Assembly: GCA_948470875.1 (NCBI GenBank)
Contig: CAOKQM010000006.1
Coordinates: 1 to 47,611, forward strand
Direction of reading: 5' to 3'
DNA length: 47,611 bases
From: an uncultured Clostridium sp.
Lineage (GTDB): Bacteria > Bacillota > Clostridia > TANB77 > CAG-508
The translations under genes and the position numbers were made by a program. The notes under the pieces are model-generated. The model had not been told where the DNA came from. It did no database searches and saw only the letters and a list, made by a program, of their open reading frames with translations. Numbering within the stretch: position 1 is the stretch's first letter; each line of letters starts with the position of its first letter. Shown in pieces: positions 29,711 to 38,089 of this stretch.

Positions 29711-31145
29711 TTATACGTTTACACTTCCAATCTCTGTATTTAATAAATTTTGGTATTTTTCTAAAACGGGATTGACTTGTTCTTGGATAAAATCTGTTAC
29801 TTGATTTTTAGCTCTACCACATAAATTGTCTGGATTTAGCGCCGCAAAAATCTCGTCTTTTGTCATTCCAAATGTTTCATCTTTAGCAATTCTATCCACT
29901 AAATCATTTGGTCTTCCAAATTCTTTGACTTCCCTTCCAGCTTCCATAGAATAAATACGGATTTTCTCATGTAATTCTTGTCTATCTCCCCCTTTTAAAA
30001 CAGCATTCATCAAGATTTCCTCTGTTCCCATAAAAGGCAATTCTTGCATCATGTTAGTTTTGATGACATTTTCATACACAACAATTCCACTTGCAATATT
30101 GGCATATAAAATTAGAATCGAATCCACTGCTAAAAAGGCTTCTGGCACACAAATTCTTTTATTCGCAGAATCATCTAAAGTACGTTCCAACCATTGCGTA
30201 CTTGCTGTCATAGCTGGATCCATTGCTAAAGCAAGAACATGTCTTGCAAGAGAATTAATGCGTTCGCTTCTCATCGGATTTCTCTTATATGCCATAGCTG
30301 AAGAACCAATCTGGTTTTTCTCAAATGGTTCTTCTAATTCTTTTTCATGTTGCAACAAACGCATGTCGTTTGCAAATTTTGAAGCACTTTGTGCAATTCC
30401 AGATAAAAGATTTAACACTCTGCTGTCTAATTTTCGTGTATAAGTTTGTCCGAGAAACGGCAAAAACCTTGTCAAACCCCATTTTTTCTGCAATTTTGCC
30501 ATCAATTTGTTTGACTTTTTCTTCGTCTTTGAATAGCTTCATAAAACTTTCACTCGTTCCTGTTGTTCCTTTACAACCTAATAATTTCATATGACTTTCG
30601 ACAAATTCTAATTCTTCCAAATCTTCTATCAAATCCTGTAGCCATAAAGTTGCCCTTTTGCCAACTGTTGTTAATTGAGCTGGTTGAAAATGTGTATATC
30701 CTAAACAAGTTGTGCCTTTATGTTTTTGCGCAAAATTTTTCAAATGGTTGATAATAACAACCAATTTTTGCTTGATTAATTTCAAAGCCTCAAACATTAA
30801 AATCACATCTGTGTTATCAGTTACATAACATGAAGTCGCTCCCAAATGAATCATTGGCTTAGCCTCTGGACATTTCATGCCAAATTCATATACATGTGAC
30901 ATAACATCATGCCTACATTCTGCTTCTCTTTTGGCAACTACTTCATAATCAATATCGTAAACATGTTCTTTCATTTGTTTAATTTGTTCATCTGTAATCT
31001 CAATTCCAAGCTCTTTTTCTGTTTCGCTAAGTGCTATCCATAATTTTCTCCAAGTTGAATATTTGCTATTATCAGACCAAATATAGTTCATTTCTTTGCT
31101 TGGATATCTACCACTCAAAGGTGTATTATATTTATTTTTTTCCAT
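29711..31145 (-). CDS. purB: adenylosuccinate lyase, recoded at one CGGA site
   Basis: Fumarase-superfamily lyase that splits adenylosuccinate to AMP and SAICAR to AICAR. Two frames join at CGGA 30449-30452 into 477 residues, the normal length. The join restores FAVS-G-QTYTRK, a conserved substrate-binding motif. HLGATSCYVTDN, GYTHFQPAQ and the signature GSSAMAYKRNPMRSE with the catalytic serine loop are all present. The first gene of the purB-purA-dnaE operon, behind a strong promoter and AAAGGAG ribosome binding site. Without the shift the product loses the active-site loop. Confidence 0.95.
30449..30452 (-). other. CGGA four-base codon / +1 recoding site in purB
   Basis: TCT-CGGA-CAA-ACT on the minus strand. 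Gly restores the SGQTYTRK motif, where Gly is nearly invariant. Confidence 0.95.
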
Positions 31146-31175
31146 AAGCTTCTCCTTTTATATAAATTCTTTATC

Positions 31176-31204
31176 ATCATATAATTTTTCTGACCAATAG
31201 TCAA
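31176..31204 (-). promoter_or_regulatory. promoter of the purB-purA-dnaE operon
   Basis: TTGACT (31199-31204) and TATGAT (31176-31181) on the minus strand with a 17-base spacer, about 30 bases upstream of the purB ATG. Confidence 0.85.
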
Positions 31205-31234
31205 GTGTGTCAGCATGATTTATTCTTTAATTTT

Positions 31235-32140
31235 TTAGGTAATCACGGAACCAATCATTCCTGCATCATTTTTCAATTTAGCTGGAACCATAACAGGTAA
31301 TTCTTTTTCATTAAAAATAGCAGCACTTTCTTGCATTTTTTCCATGAACTGATTCCAAATTTCACTTCCTTCATAATAAGCAAAACTGCCTCCAAAACAT
31401 ACAACTTCTGGCTCAAAAATATCAATTAAATTTCCAATTCCTGTTTTCAAATATTCCAAAAAAACAGCTATTTCTTGCTTGACTTTAGAATCATCTTTTA
31501 TTAGCAATTCTTCTCTTAACTGTTTTCCTGAAATATCACTATTTATCTGAAGTGCTTCTGTCACATGCAATTTTAGTGCCTTAATGGAACTATACGTTTC
31601 AAAACATCCTTTTTTTCCACAACTGCAAAGTCTCCCCTCTTGATTTAAAACCATATGCCCAAACTCAAAACCAGAATTTTTTTTCGGCTCTAGCAATTTG
31701 CCACCTAAAAACGCTGCTCCACCAATTCCTGTGCCAATATTGATAAAAACGCAATCATCATACATTTTCATAGCACCATACTTTTTTTCTGCAAGAGCTG
31801 CACATTTTCCATCGTTTCTAAGTTGCATTGAAATTGGATACTGTTTTTGCAATTCTTGAATCAAATTAAAATTTTTCAAATTCAAATTTCCTGCTTTGAC
31901 AATTACTCCATTTGAAATGGTTCCAGGCGCTGCAATCCCCATTAATTCAATTTCTTGTATAGAAAAATTGTACTCTTTTTGTAACTGACTCACCAACTCT
32001 TGGATTGTTTTTAAAATAGCCACTTGCATGTTTTTTTGTTCTTCTTGGCTAAAATTTTTTTCCTTTTTGACAATCATTTCTTCATCCTTTATCAAAGCCA
32101 TTCCTATATGACTTCCTCCAATATCAATTCCAATTTTCAT
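31235..32140 (-). CDS. ROK family sugar kinase
   Basis: A 301-residue cytosolic kinase of the ROK family, probably a glucokinase or N-acylhexosamine kinase. Phosphate-binding GIDIGGSHIGMA, catalytic-region RNDGKCAALAE, IGTGIGGAAF and the zinc motif CSCGKKGCFE are visible. There is no N-terminal DNA-binding domain, so it is not a repressor. Its start overlaps the stop of the upstream ATP-grasp gene by four bases, a sign of translational coupling. The sugar cannot be decided from sequence. Confidence 0.9.
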   Translation of the reverse strand: MKIGIDIGGSHIGMALIKDEEMIVKKEKNFSQEEQKNMQVAILKTIQELVSQLQKEYNFSIQEIELMGIAAPGTISNGVIVKAGNLNLKNFNLIQELQKQYPISMQLRNDGKCAALAEKKYGAMKMYDDCVFINIGTGIGGAAFLGGKLLEPKKNSGFEFGHMVLNQEGRLCSCGKKGCFETYSSIKALKLHVTEALQINSDISGKQLREELLIKDDSKVKQEIAVFLEYLKTGIGNLIDIFEPEVVCFGGSFAYYEGSEIWNQFMEKMQESAAIFNEKELPVMVPAKLKNDAGMIGSVIT

Positions 32141-33072
32141 AATGTTTCTCCCTTTTCAAACATTTTATCCATCACTTTTCCATAAATCTGTTTTGCAATT
32201 TCATAGCCATTTGGCATACTCTCACAAAATTTGCTAATAACCACTTCTGAATTAACCTCCATAACAGAAACTTCTTTCTTTTCTGTAACCATAATATCAA
32301 TGGTAGAAAAACTAAGTTGCATTATTTTGCCGACTTGTAACGCAATTTTTTTCACTTTTTCGTAATACAAATCTGTATCATCCACCAAAAGTGGAATGGC
32401 ACCATTACTCAAATTATGTTTCCAACCAACAATCACTTTTTCGCCTTCAGCAGGAATTTTTTCTAACTCTAAATCTTTAATTGGTTCTAGCAAATATTTT
32501 AAATCACGTGCCATTAATTCTTTTACATTTAGTTTCCCATCGCCAACCACAAACGGTTTTTGCTTTTTGTAAATATAAATGATTTCTCCATATAAAAATA
32601 TCGCTCGATATTCATATTCGATTTCCTGATAAGGACACACAACAATTGCTGGTATTTGTTTTTCAAACAATGAATTTACAATTTGTAGTTTTTCTTCTTG
32701 TGTATTTGCCACAAAAACATCTTTCCCTTCTGAAGAATCATTGGCTTTTATGATTTGTTTTTCAGCGTTTTTTACACATTCATAATTCTGATTAATATTT
32801 TCTGATCCAGGAATTAATTTTTCATGAAACAACACTTCGTGTTTTATCATTGGAATATCATAATAACTCAATACAGCATAGGTAGAATATTTATCTTTGG
32901 CTAATCCAGAACTAAGTTTAGAATTTAAGTAAAAATTATGGTTCACTAATTTTCGTTCTATGCCATTTTTTCTCAAAAGCGAAATCCAATCATACGAAAT
33001 ATCGATTTTTTCAATTCCTTTTTCCTGGCAAATTTCTTCAATTACTTTTTTCCTAAATAATGGCGCGTCCAT
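32137..33072 (-). CDS. ATP-grasp domain protein, substrate unknown
   Basis: A 311-residue protein with an ATP-grasp fold. Candidate features are KANDSSEGKDVFV (ATP-binding loop), YRAIFLYGEIIYIYKKQKPFVVGDGK (RimK/cyanophycin-synthetase-like), and VMEVNSEVVISKF (metal-binding E-x-N). Such ligases join an acid to an amine, often a peptide. It is coupled to the ROK kinase and has a strong promoter with GGAGG. The product is unknown. Confidence 0.75.
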   Translation of the reverse strand: MDAPLFRKKVIEEICQEKGIEKIDISYDWISLLRKNGIERKLVNHNFYLNSKLSSGLAKDKYSTYAVLSYYDIPMIKHEVLFHEKLIPGSENINQNYECVKNAEKQIIKANDSSEGKDVFVANTQEEKLQIVNSLFEKQIPAIVVCPYQEIEYEYRAIFLYGEIIYIYKKQKPFVVGDGKLNVKELMARDLKYLLEPIKDLELEKIPAEGEKVIVGWKHNLSNGAIPLLVDDTDLYYEKVKKIALQVGKIMQLSFSTIDIMVTEKKEVSVMEVNSEVVISKFCESMPNGYEIAKQIYGKVMDKMFEKGETL

Positions 33073-33103
33073 TTTTCCTCCTAAATAATTTTATTTCGCC
33101 TTT

Positions 33104-33132
33104 ATTTTATCGAATAAATGCCTTGTAGTCAA
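33104..33132 (-). promoter_or_regulatory. promoter of the ATP-grasp/ROK operon
   Basis: TTGACT (33127-33132) and TAAAAT (33104-33109) on the minus strand, 17-base spacer, just upstream of the ATP-grasp gene. Confidence 0.8.
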
Positions 33133-33164
33133 TAAAAAATAAGACAAATCTATCTTCTATAATA

Positions 33165-33197
33165 AAAAGCCGGCAGTTAGTCTAACTGCTGGCTTTT
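33165..33197 (-). terminator. bidirectional terminator after small membrane protein gene
   Basis: Stem of about 15 bp with one mismatch (33165-33180 with 33183-33197), flanked by A-run and T-run. It ends the 33201 gene on the minus strand. Confidence 0.8.
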
Positions 33198-33200
33198 ATT

Positions 33201-33428
33201 TTATTTATCTCCACACAACACTTCTGCAAGTATGATAGCAAGAATCAAAATTATAAAAAAAATAATTTTGGCAACTACCTTACACCCTTCAAATTGAAAA
33301 TTCTTTGCTAAGAATTCGCCTAATAGCGAACTTAAAAAAATAATGGCAAACATCACAATCGCAAACATAGCTAAAACTATGAAAGCCCGCTTAAACATGT
33401 CTTTCATCCTCGAAAAAAATTTATCCAT
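33201..33428 (-). CDS. small two-helix membrane protein, function unknown
   Basis: A 75-residue protein with two hydrophobic helices (AFIVLAMFAIVMFAIIFLSS and VVAKIIFFIILILAIILAE) and a basic N terminus. It has its own strong promoter, GGAGGGG ribosome binding site and terminator, so it is a real single-gene unit. No family is recognised. It is divergent from ylmC. Confidence 0.7.
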   Translation of the reverse strand: MDKFFSRMKDMFKRAFIVLAMFAIVMFAIIFLSSLLGEFLAKNFQFEGCKVVAKIIFFIILILAIILAEVLCGDK

Positions 33429-33457
33429 TTTTTCCCCTCCTAAAATTTGATGATGAA

Positions 33458-33486
33458 ATTATATCACAAAAGTCATAAAAAGTCAA
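33458..33486 (-). promoter_or_regulatory. promoter of small membrane protein gene
   Basis: TTGACT (33481-33486) and TATAAT (33458-33463) on the minus strand, 17-base spacer. Confidence 0.85.
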
Positions 33487-33530
33487 TTCTACGCATACAC
33501 TAAAACAAAAAGCTTAGAAAGGAACTGATT

Positions 33531-33770
33531 ATGGATTATAACAAAGGTCTTGATTTCAAGCATAAAGAAGTTATTAATATCAAAAACGGAAAACGCCTAG
33601 GACATGTCCAAGACGTTACTGCTGATTTAAAAACAGGCACCATTACCTCTATTATTGTACCTGGAAATGTCAAACTTTTTAACTTTTTTTCCACCGGAAA
33701 TGATATTGTTATTCCTTGGGAAAATATCACTTGTATTGGTGATGATATCATTTTAGTAGAATATGAATAA
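33531..33770 (+). CDS. ylmC: YlmC/YmxH family PRC-barrel sporulation protein
   Basis: A 79-residue PRC-barrel protein. KEVINIKNGKRLGHVQDVTADLKTGTITSIIVPG and the closing VIPWENITCIGDDIILVE are those of YlmC/YmxH. It lies next to sigG, as in Bacillus, although here it converges with it. An AGAAAGGA ribosome binding site lies about seven bases before the ATG. Its function in sporulation is unclear in the family. Confidence 0.88.
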   Translation: MDYNKGLDFKHKEVINIKNGKRLGHVQDVTADLKTGTITSIIVPGNVKLFNFFSTGNDIVIPWENITCIGDDIILVEYE

Positions 33771-33796
33771 AACAAAATTGCAAATGGCAAACATTT

Positions 33797-34572
33797 TTAT
33801 TTATACAACCTGCGAATATGGTCAATTGCTGTTTTTTCCAAACGAGAAACTTGCGCTTGCGAAATCCCAATTTCTTCTGCTACTTCCATTTGTGTTCTTC
33901 CTGCAAAAAATCTTTTATTGATAATCATTTGTTCTTTTTCATTTAGTTTTTTCAAAGCTTCTGCAATCGTAATATTCTCAGCCCACATTTCATCTGTATT
34001 TTTCTTATCTTTGACTTGATCCATAATATAAATGCTATCACTTCCATCGTTATAAACTGGCTCTTGTAGCGAAACTGGGTCTTGAATAGCATCCAAACTC
34101 ATAACAATATCTTCTCTATCCACTTCTAATGCTTTAGCAATTTCATCAATATTTGGCTCTTTGCCTGTTTCTTTTGTAATTCTTTCCTTGGCTTGCAAAA
34201 CTTTATATGCCAAATCTCGAATCGAACGACTCACACGCACCATATTATTATCACGCAAATATCTACGAATTTCGCCAATTATCATTGGCACAGCATAGGT
34301 ACTTAATTGAATATCTAACGTGATATCAAAATTATCAATCGCTTTTATCAAACCAACACAACCTACTTGAAATAAATCATCAGAATTCTCTCCGACGTCC
34401 TCCAAATCTTTGAATGACACTTAATACTAATCTTAAATTTCCGTGAAATTATTTTTTCTCTTGCTCCTTCTACTCCATCTTTCATTGCTTGAAACAATTC
34501 TTTATTTTCTGCATTTGTTAATACTTTTAATTTAGAGGTGTTTACGTTACTGATTTCAACTTTGTTAATCAA
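33797..34572 (-). CDS. sigG: RNA polymerase sigma-G factor, recoded at two CGGA sites
   Basis: Forespore-specific sigma factor SigG. Three frames join into 257 residues, matching the Bacillus protein. It starts at TTG 34572 behind a GGGGG site: KVEISNVNTSKLKVL. Site 1 (CGGA 34440-34443) gives REKIIS-G-NLRLVLSVIQRF; site 2 (CGGA 34391-34394), 49 bases later, gives FGGR-G-ENSDDLFQVGC in region 2. Then follow STYAVPMIIGEIRRYLRDN and the region 4 helix-turn-helix QMEVAEEIGISQAQVSRLE. The middle segment is readable only in a third frame, so both shifts are needed. Needing two recoding events may make SigG output sensitive to recoding efficiency. Confidence 0.95.
34391..34394 (-). other. CGGA four-base codon / +1 recoding site 2 in sigG
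   Basis: CGT-CGGA-GAG-AAT on the minus strand. Gly restores R-G-E-N before DDLFQVG of sigma region 2, matching NRGE in other SigG proteins. Confidence 0.95.
34440..34443 (-). other. CGGA four-base codon / +1 recoding site 1 in sigG
   Basis: TCA-CGGA-AAT-TTA on the minus strand. Gly restores the sigma-70 family motif GNLRLVLSV, where Gly is highly conserved in SigF/SigG. Confidence 0.95.
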
Positions 34573-34677
34573 AATGAAAACCCCCTTTTATTTTTGTAAT
34601 TACATTATTTCCAAATTTAGGTTGTTTTATACCTATCCTCAAAATAAAGCAAAACTTTTTTCAATCCGCCAAAAACA

Positions 34678-34705
34678 AGAAAAAACTGACCATTAAGTCA
34701 GTTTT
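34678..34705 (-). terminator. terminator after foreign membrane protein gene
   Basis: 9-bp perfect stem (34682-34690 with 34697-34705) with a 6-base loop, followed by T-rich sequence on the minus strand. Confidence 0.7.
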
Positions 34706-34715
34706 CTCTTCTGCG

Positions 34716-35201
34716 CTATTTTTCCAACACAGCATTCAAGATTTTATCCTCAAATGCATCATGCTGGCGACGCTCTTTGATGCCTTCTTTCAGTTGCTCC
34801 ATCTGTATTTCCTTTTTTCGGTTCAACTTGATACCATTTTTTAAAGAACAGTATAACCAAGAAAAACAAAATACAAATGCAAACTGCAAAATAAAAGAGA
34901 ACACCATTGCCCAAACTTGGAAAAAGTCATTCGTAGTGGCAAGCCACTGAACAACAACATCTTCTGAATGAATGAATTGTTGTCTTTCTTTTTCCAAATC
35001 TTGGATTAGACGAGTATGCTTATCTGTTTTTACAGATGTAGCGTTATACTCATCCATTAGCTTGGAAATATTCCAAAGCTGAAAACCGGCTCCCAGAACT
35101 TTGATTGCCAGTTTCTCTGTCAGGAAAGTTCCAAACAGAATCATTATAATGGTCAGCAAGCCGACCAAGCTCCGGGTTACTTTCGCACTGAAATTTTTCA
35201 T
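34716..35201 (-). CDS. foreign-looking membrane protein, function unknown
   Basis: A 161-residue protein with membrane segments near residues 11-35 and 93-118 and charged, coiled-coil-like stretches between and after. Its codon use (CTG, GCC, GTC, GAG) is GC-richer than its neighbours. It has one in-frame triplet CGG (ACC-CGG-AGC near residue 10), which must be read as Arg to keep the frame; four-base decoding would stop it within a few codons. This suggests recent transfer from an organism with the standard code. No family is recognised. A GGGAGG ribosome binding site precedes the ATG. Confidence 0.65.
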   Translation of the reverse strand: MKNFSAKVTRSLVGLLTIIMILFGTFLTEKLAIKVLGAGFQLWNISKLMDEYNATSVKTDKHTRLIQDLEKERQQFIHSEDVVVQWLATTNDFFQVWAMVFSFILQFAFVFCFSWLYCSLKNGIKLNRKKEIQMEQLKEGIKERRQHDAFEDKILNAVLEK

Positions 35202-35280
35202 AACAATGCCTCCCTTCTAAGTTTTTTATTAATTTAATTATACCACAAAAAACACAACCACGTCTAGTAGAATTTATCAA

Positions 35281-35344
35281 AAAATAGAAGCTATAAAAAC
35301 TTTATCTATTTTGCAAGAAGATATCGTTTTTTTGTAGCCTCTAT
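35281..35344 (-). terminator. probable terminator after dapL
   Basis: Imperfect long stem (35286-35300 with 35326-35342) and T6 on the minus strand following the dapL stop. Confidence 0.5.
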
Positions 35345-35351
35345 CTTTTTT

Positions 35352-36582
35352 CTACATATTTTTTATTCTCTCAATTGCTTCTTTGGTATTTTCCTTTGTT
35401 CCAAAAGCAGTTAAGCGAAAATAGCCTTCTCCGCTTGGTCCAAACCCAACGCCTGGTGTTCCAACAACATTTGCTTCCTTTAGCAATTGATCAAAAAATT
35501 CCCAAGAAGTCATTCCAGTTGGCACTTTTAACCAAACATAAGGACTATTTACTCCACCAAATACTGTGTAACCTGCTTCGGCTAAACCTTGTTTAATTAT
35601 TTTGGCATTCTCCTTATAATAAGCAATGTTTTCTCGAATTTGCTTTTGCCCTTCTTCTGAATAAACCGCCTCTGCTGCACGTTGTACTGGATAAGAAACA
35701 CCATTAAATTTTGTTCCATGACGCCTATTCCATAAATGATGAATCGAAATTTCTTCACCTAATTTAGTATAACCTTTTAAACTCTTTGGAACAACTGTAT
35801 AAGCACACCTAATTCCTGTAAATCCTGCTGTTTTTGAAAAGCTTCGGAACTCAATAGCAACTTCTTTGGCTCCTTCAATTTCATAAATAGAATGTGGCAC
35901 ATCTTCTTCTGAAATAAAGGCTTCATATGCACTATCAAATAAAATCAAAGCTTTATTTTGTTTGGCATAATCTACCCATTTTTTTAACATTGTTTTTGTC
36001 AAAGTTGTACCAGTTGGGTTATTGGGAAAACACAAATAAATGATATCTGGCACTTTTTCTGGAAATGTAGGAATAAACTCATTTTTTTCAGTTACTGGCA
36101 TATACACAATATTTTCATACATGCCTTTTTCTTGGTTATATTTACCAGCCCTTCCAGCCATGACATTGGTATCTAAGTAAACTGGATAAACAGGGTCTGT
36201 AATAGCAACTACATTATCTGTACCAAAAATATCGACAATATTGCCGCGAATCGCATTTGGCACCATCTGAAACAAATATTTCATCTGGTGAAATCTCTAC
36301 TCCACGTTTTTTATAATCAAATTCTACAATTTTTTCTCTCAAAAAATCATATCCTTGTTCTGGTCCATAACCTCTGAAAGTTTCCTTTTTTCCTTGTTCC
36401 TCTACTGCTTTTTTCATTGCCTCAATAACAGCTGGAACAATTGGTCTTGTGACATCTCCAATACCTAATTTAATCACTTTTTTTTCTGGATTTTGTGTTT
36501 GAAAATCTGCCACTTTTTTGGCGATTGTTGAAAACAAATAACTATCTTGTAGCTCTAAAAAATTCTCATTAATTTTAATCAT
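35352..36582 (-). CDS. dapL: LL-diaminopimelate aminotransferase, recoded at one CGGC site
   Basis: PLP-dependent enzyme that converts tetrahydrodipicolinate and glutamate to LL-diaminopimelate, the short route to meso-DAP for peptidoglycan and lysine. Two frames join at CGGC 36243-36246 into 409 residues, normal for DapL. The join restores [16 protein letters not shown], a family hallmark. [27 protein letters not shown] and the PLP-lysine motif [12 protein letters not shown] follow. The start ATG 36582 and a promoter overlapping the gmk-like gene end fix its 5' side. Confidence 0.95.
36243..36246 (-). other. CGGC four-base codon / +1 recoding site in dapL
   Basis: TCG-CGGC-AAT-ATT on the minus strand. 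Gly restores KCDSGNI, invariant or nearly so in DapL. Confidence 0.95.
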
Positions 36583-36649
36583 ATTTTACCTTCTTTCTAA
36601 TATGCATTCTATGGGGTAAAAAATAAATTATTATTTTTTGTGTAAAATT

Positions 36650-36678
36650 ATTGTATCATTTCCTATTTTTTTTGGCAA
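36650..36678 (-). promoter_or_regulatory. promoter of dapL
   Basis: TTGCCA (36673-36678) and TACAAT (36650-36655) on the minus strand, 17-base spacer. The -35 box lies inside the 3' end of the gmk-like reading frame. Confidence 0.75.
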
Positions 36679-36977
36679 GAGAATTTTTTGCATAAACAAA
36701 AAGCGACTTTAAACCGTCGCCTATTTTTCCAGCCTTTAAATATTCTACTAACATGCGAGAAGAAAATCCATATAGCTCCTCATATTGCCTATACACATAG
36801 TCACATTCAGCTGGAATTTCATCTACTATTATAATACTTTCATCGTCATCTTTTCTTTTTTGGCGTGTCGTAAATTTAGGCAATATTTTACACTTTGGAT
36901 TTACTTTTGCAATAATTTTCATAATTTCACTTTTTCCGTGAACCCGAAGGTCCTGTTAATGTGATTAAATTTGGCAT
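36656..36977 (-). CDS. truncated guanylate kinase-like protein, recoded in its P-loop
   Basis: Starts at ATG 36977 behind TTAGGAG and its own promoter. MPNLITLTGPSGS is followed by CGGA (36935-36938) and then KSEIMKIIAK, restoring the P-loop GPSGSGKS. KFTTRQKRKDD and EIPAECDYVYRQYEELYGF match the next guanylate kinase blocks. The match fades after about residue 84, and the protein has 106 residues against about 190-210. The last 20 codons overlap an intrinsic-terminator-like hairpin and the dapL promoter, so the gene looks 3'-truncated. It could be a remnant or a short NTP-binding protein. Confidence 0.75.
36696..36720 (-). terminator. terminator-like hairpin inside the gmk-like gene end
   Basis: GCGAC (36716-36720 on the minus strand) pairs with GTCGC (36703-36707) across an 8-base loop and is followed by T5. 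It lies before the stop of the gmk-like frame. Confidence 0.6.
36935..36938 (-). other. CGGA four-base codon / +1 recoding site in gmk-like P-loop
   Basis: TCA-CGGA-AAA-AGT on the minus strand. One-Gly reading gives the Walker A motif GPSGSGKS, whose Gly before Lys is essential. Triplet reading gives R-K-K-stop. Confidence 0.96.
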
Positions 36978-36997
36978 TTTTTTCTCCTAACGATTAA

Positions 36998-37026
36998 ATT
37001 ATATCATATTTTACGTAAAAAAGCAA
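36998..37026 (-). promoter_or_regulatory. promoter of the gmk-like gene
   Basis: TTGCTT (37021-37026) and TATAAT (36998-37003) on the minus strand, 17-base spacer, then a TTAGGAG ribosome binding site. Confidence 0.75.
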
Positions 37027-37096
37027 ATTTTCTTGTTTTTTATCTTTTATATTTTACATAATTCTATTGAAGTTGTGTTTGTAGTCAAATATTTAT

Positions 37097-37127
37097 AAAA
37101 AAATAGAACCTGTAAAGCAGGTTCTAT
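37097..37127 (-). terminator. terminator after the foreign frameshifted gene
   Basis: 10-bp perfect stem (37103-37112 with 37118-37127), 5-base loop, T7 on the minus strand. Confidence 0.85.
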
Positions 37128-37158
37128 CTCGTTTCTGAAAATTCAGTGGCCAGTGCTA

Positions 37159-37952
37159 CTAATCAAGCGCAAGCTGGCCAAGACCGTAACAGTTACCACT
37201 ACCTACAAAGATGCAGCGAATTAGTTCAGCAAGTGGATTGATGAGACTATCGTCATCGAAGTAACCACCAGCAACCCAAAAGCCACCAGTTTCCTCCCAC
37301 GGATCTTTGGCAAGTATTTTAGCCACATTGGCCAAGTCATAAAATCCGCAAACTTCTCTGCAACCTGTTGGTTCAAAGTCTCTTTTAGGATTATCTGAAT
37401 TATAATAATGTCCAAGCCTTCCCGAACTATCACATACTGCATCCCACGCATCTTCAACCGTAACCTTTCTCCATTCCACAAGGCGCCTAATCAGTTCCAG
37501 ATTTTTGCATGCTCCTTCTGTTTTTGCCAACACCCTGCTATTTCGCTCTGGTGCGTAGTCATTAAATGTACCTTCCCACCAATTATAGGATTTTCCTACC
37601 GCAGGCAGTAATCCCGGCTGATACACCACTTCTCCTGTAACTGGATCAAAGGATGGATCAATCGCCATGCAAGTAAAAGCATGCAACCTGCCTTTTACTC
37701 TGGCATCCAAAAACAGCTCCTTTGTTTCTGTCTGTCCGTTCTTGGCTCATATTTTAGCCAATCCGCATCCAGCTGAAACAAAAGCGGATCAATATGCCGT
37801 TCGAACTCGCTTCGTGGAAGCATGATTTTCTTCTCTGGCACTATTAGTGGCTCCACCGCGCTTTCCACTAGGATTTTAGCCTCACCATTAGGCATAATTC
37901 CTACTTCAATCCGTCTTCCAGAAACATTGATTTCCATCTGTGTTGTATTCAT
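37159..37952 (-). pseudogene. foreign-looking gene with a -1 frame break, function unknown
   Basis: The N-terminal frame (37952 to about 37717; NVSGRRIEVGIMPNGE) and the C-terminal frame (to 37159; HAFTCMAIDPSFDPVTGE) join only if one base is added, or read -1, near 37720-37735 in the stretch EPRTD / QTETKELFLD. This is the opposite direction to the CGGN sites. Base composition is clearly GC-richer than the neighbours. Two in-frame triplet CGG codons (AGA-CGG-ATT, GAA-CGG-CAT) behave as Arg. GGAGG precedes the ATG. The C-terminal half is acidic and Gly/Trp-rich; no family is recognised. A transferred and decaying gene is likely, though sequencing error cannot be excluded. Confidence 0.6.
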
Positions 37953-38089
37953 ATATTCGTCCTCCTTTTAAATGAAATTTTTTTGGAAATCTATTCAAAT
38001 TTTAGAATATATTTTTAATTATAACATAATTCACATAAAGTGTCAAATGAGTGTTTTGCTGATTTTTCATTTTATTTGTTATGTTTTGC

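Noticed and set aside
34420-34572. A separate short gene upstream of sigG
   Set aside because: It is the SigG N terminus; the C-terminal nonsense residues are the wrong frame after the first CGGA.
35050-35280. A 76-codon minus-strand frame overlapping the foreign membrane protein
   Set aside because: It is a shadow frame with no ribosome binding site and no family match; the 34716-35201 frame has a good site and membrane segments.
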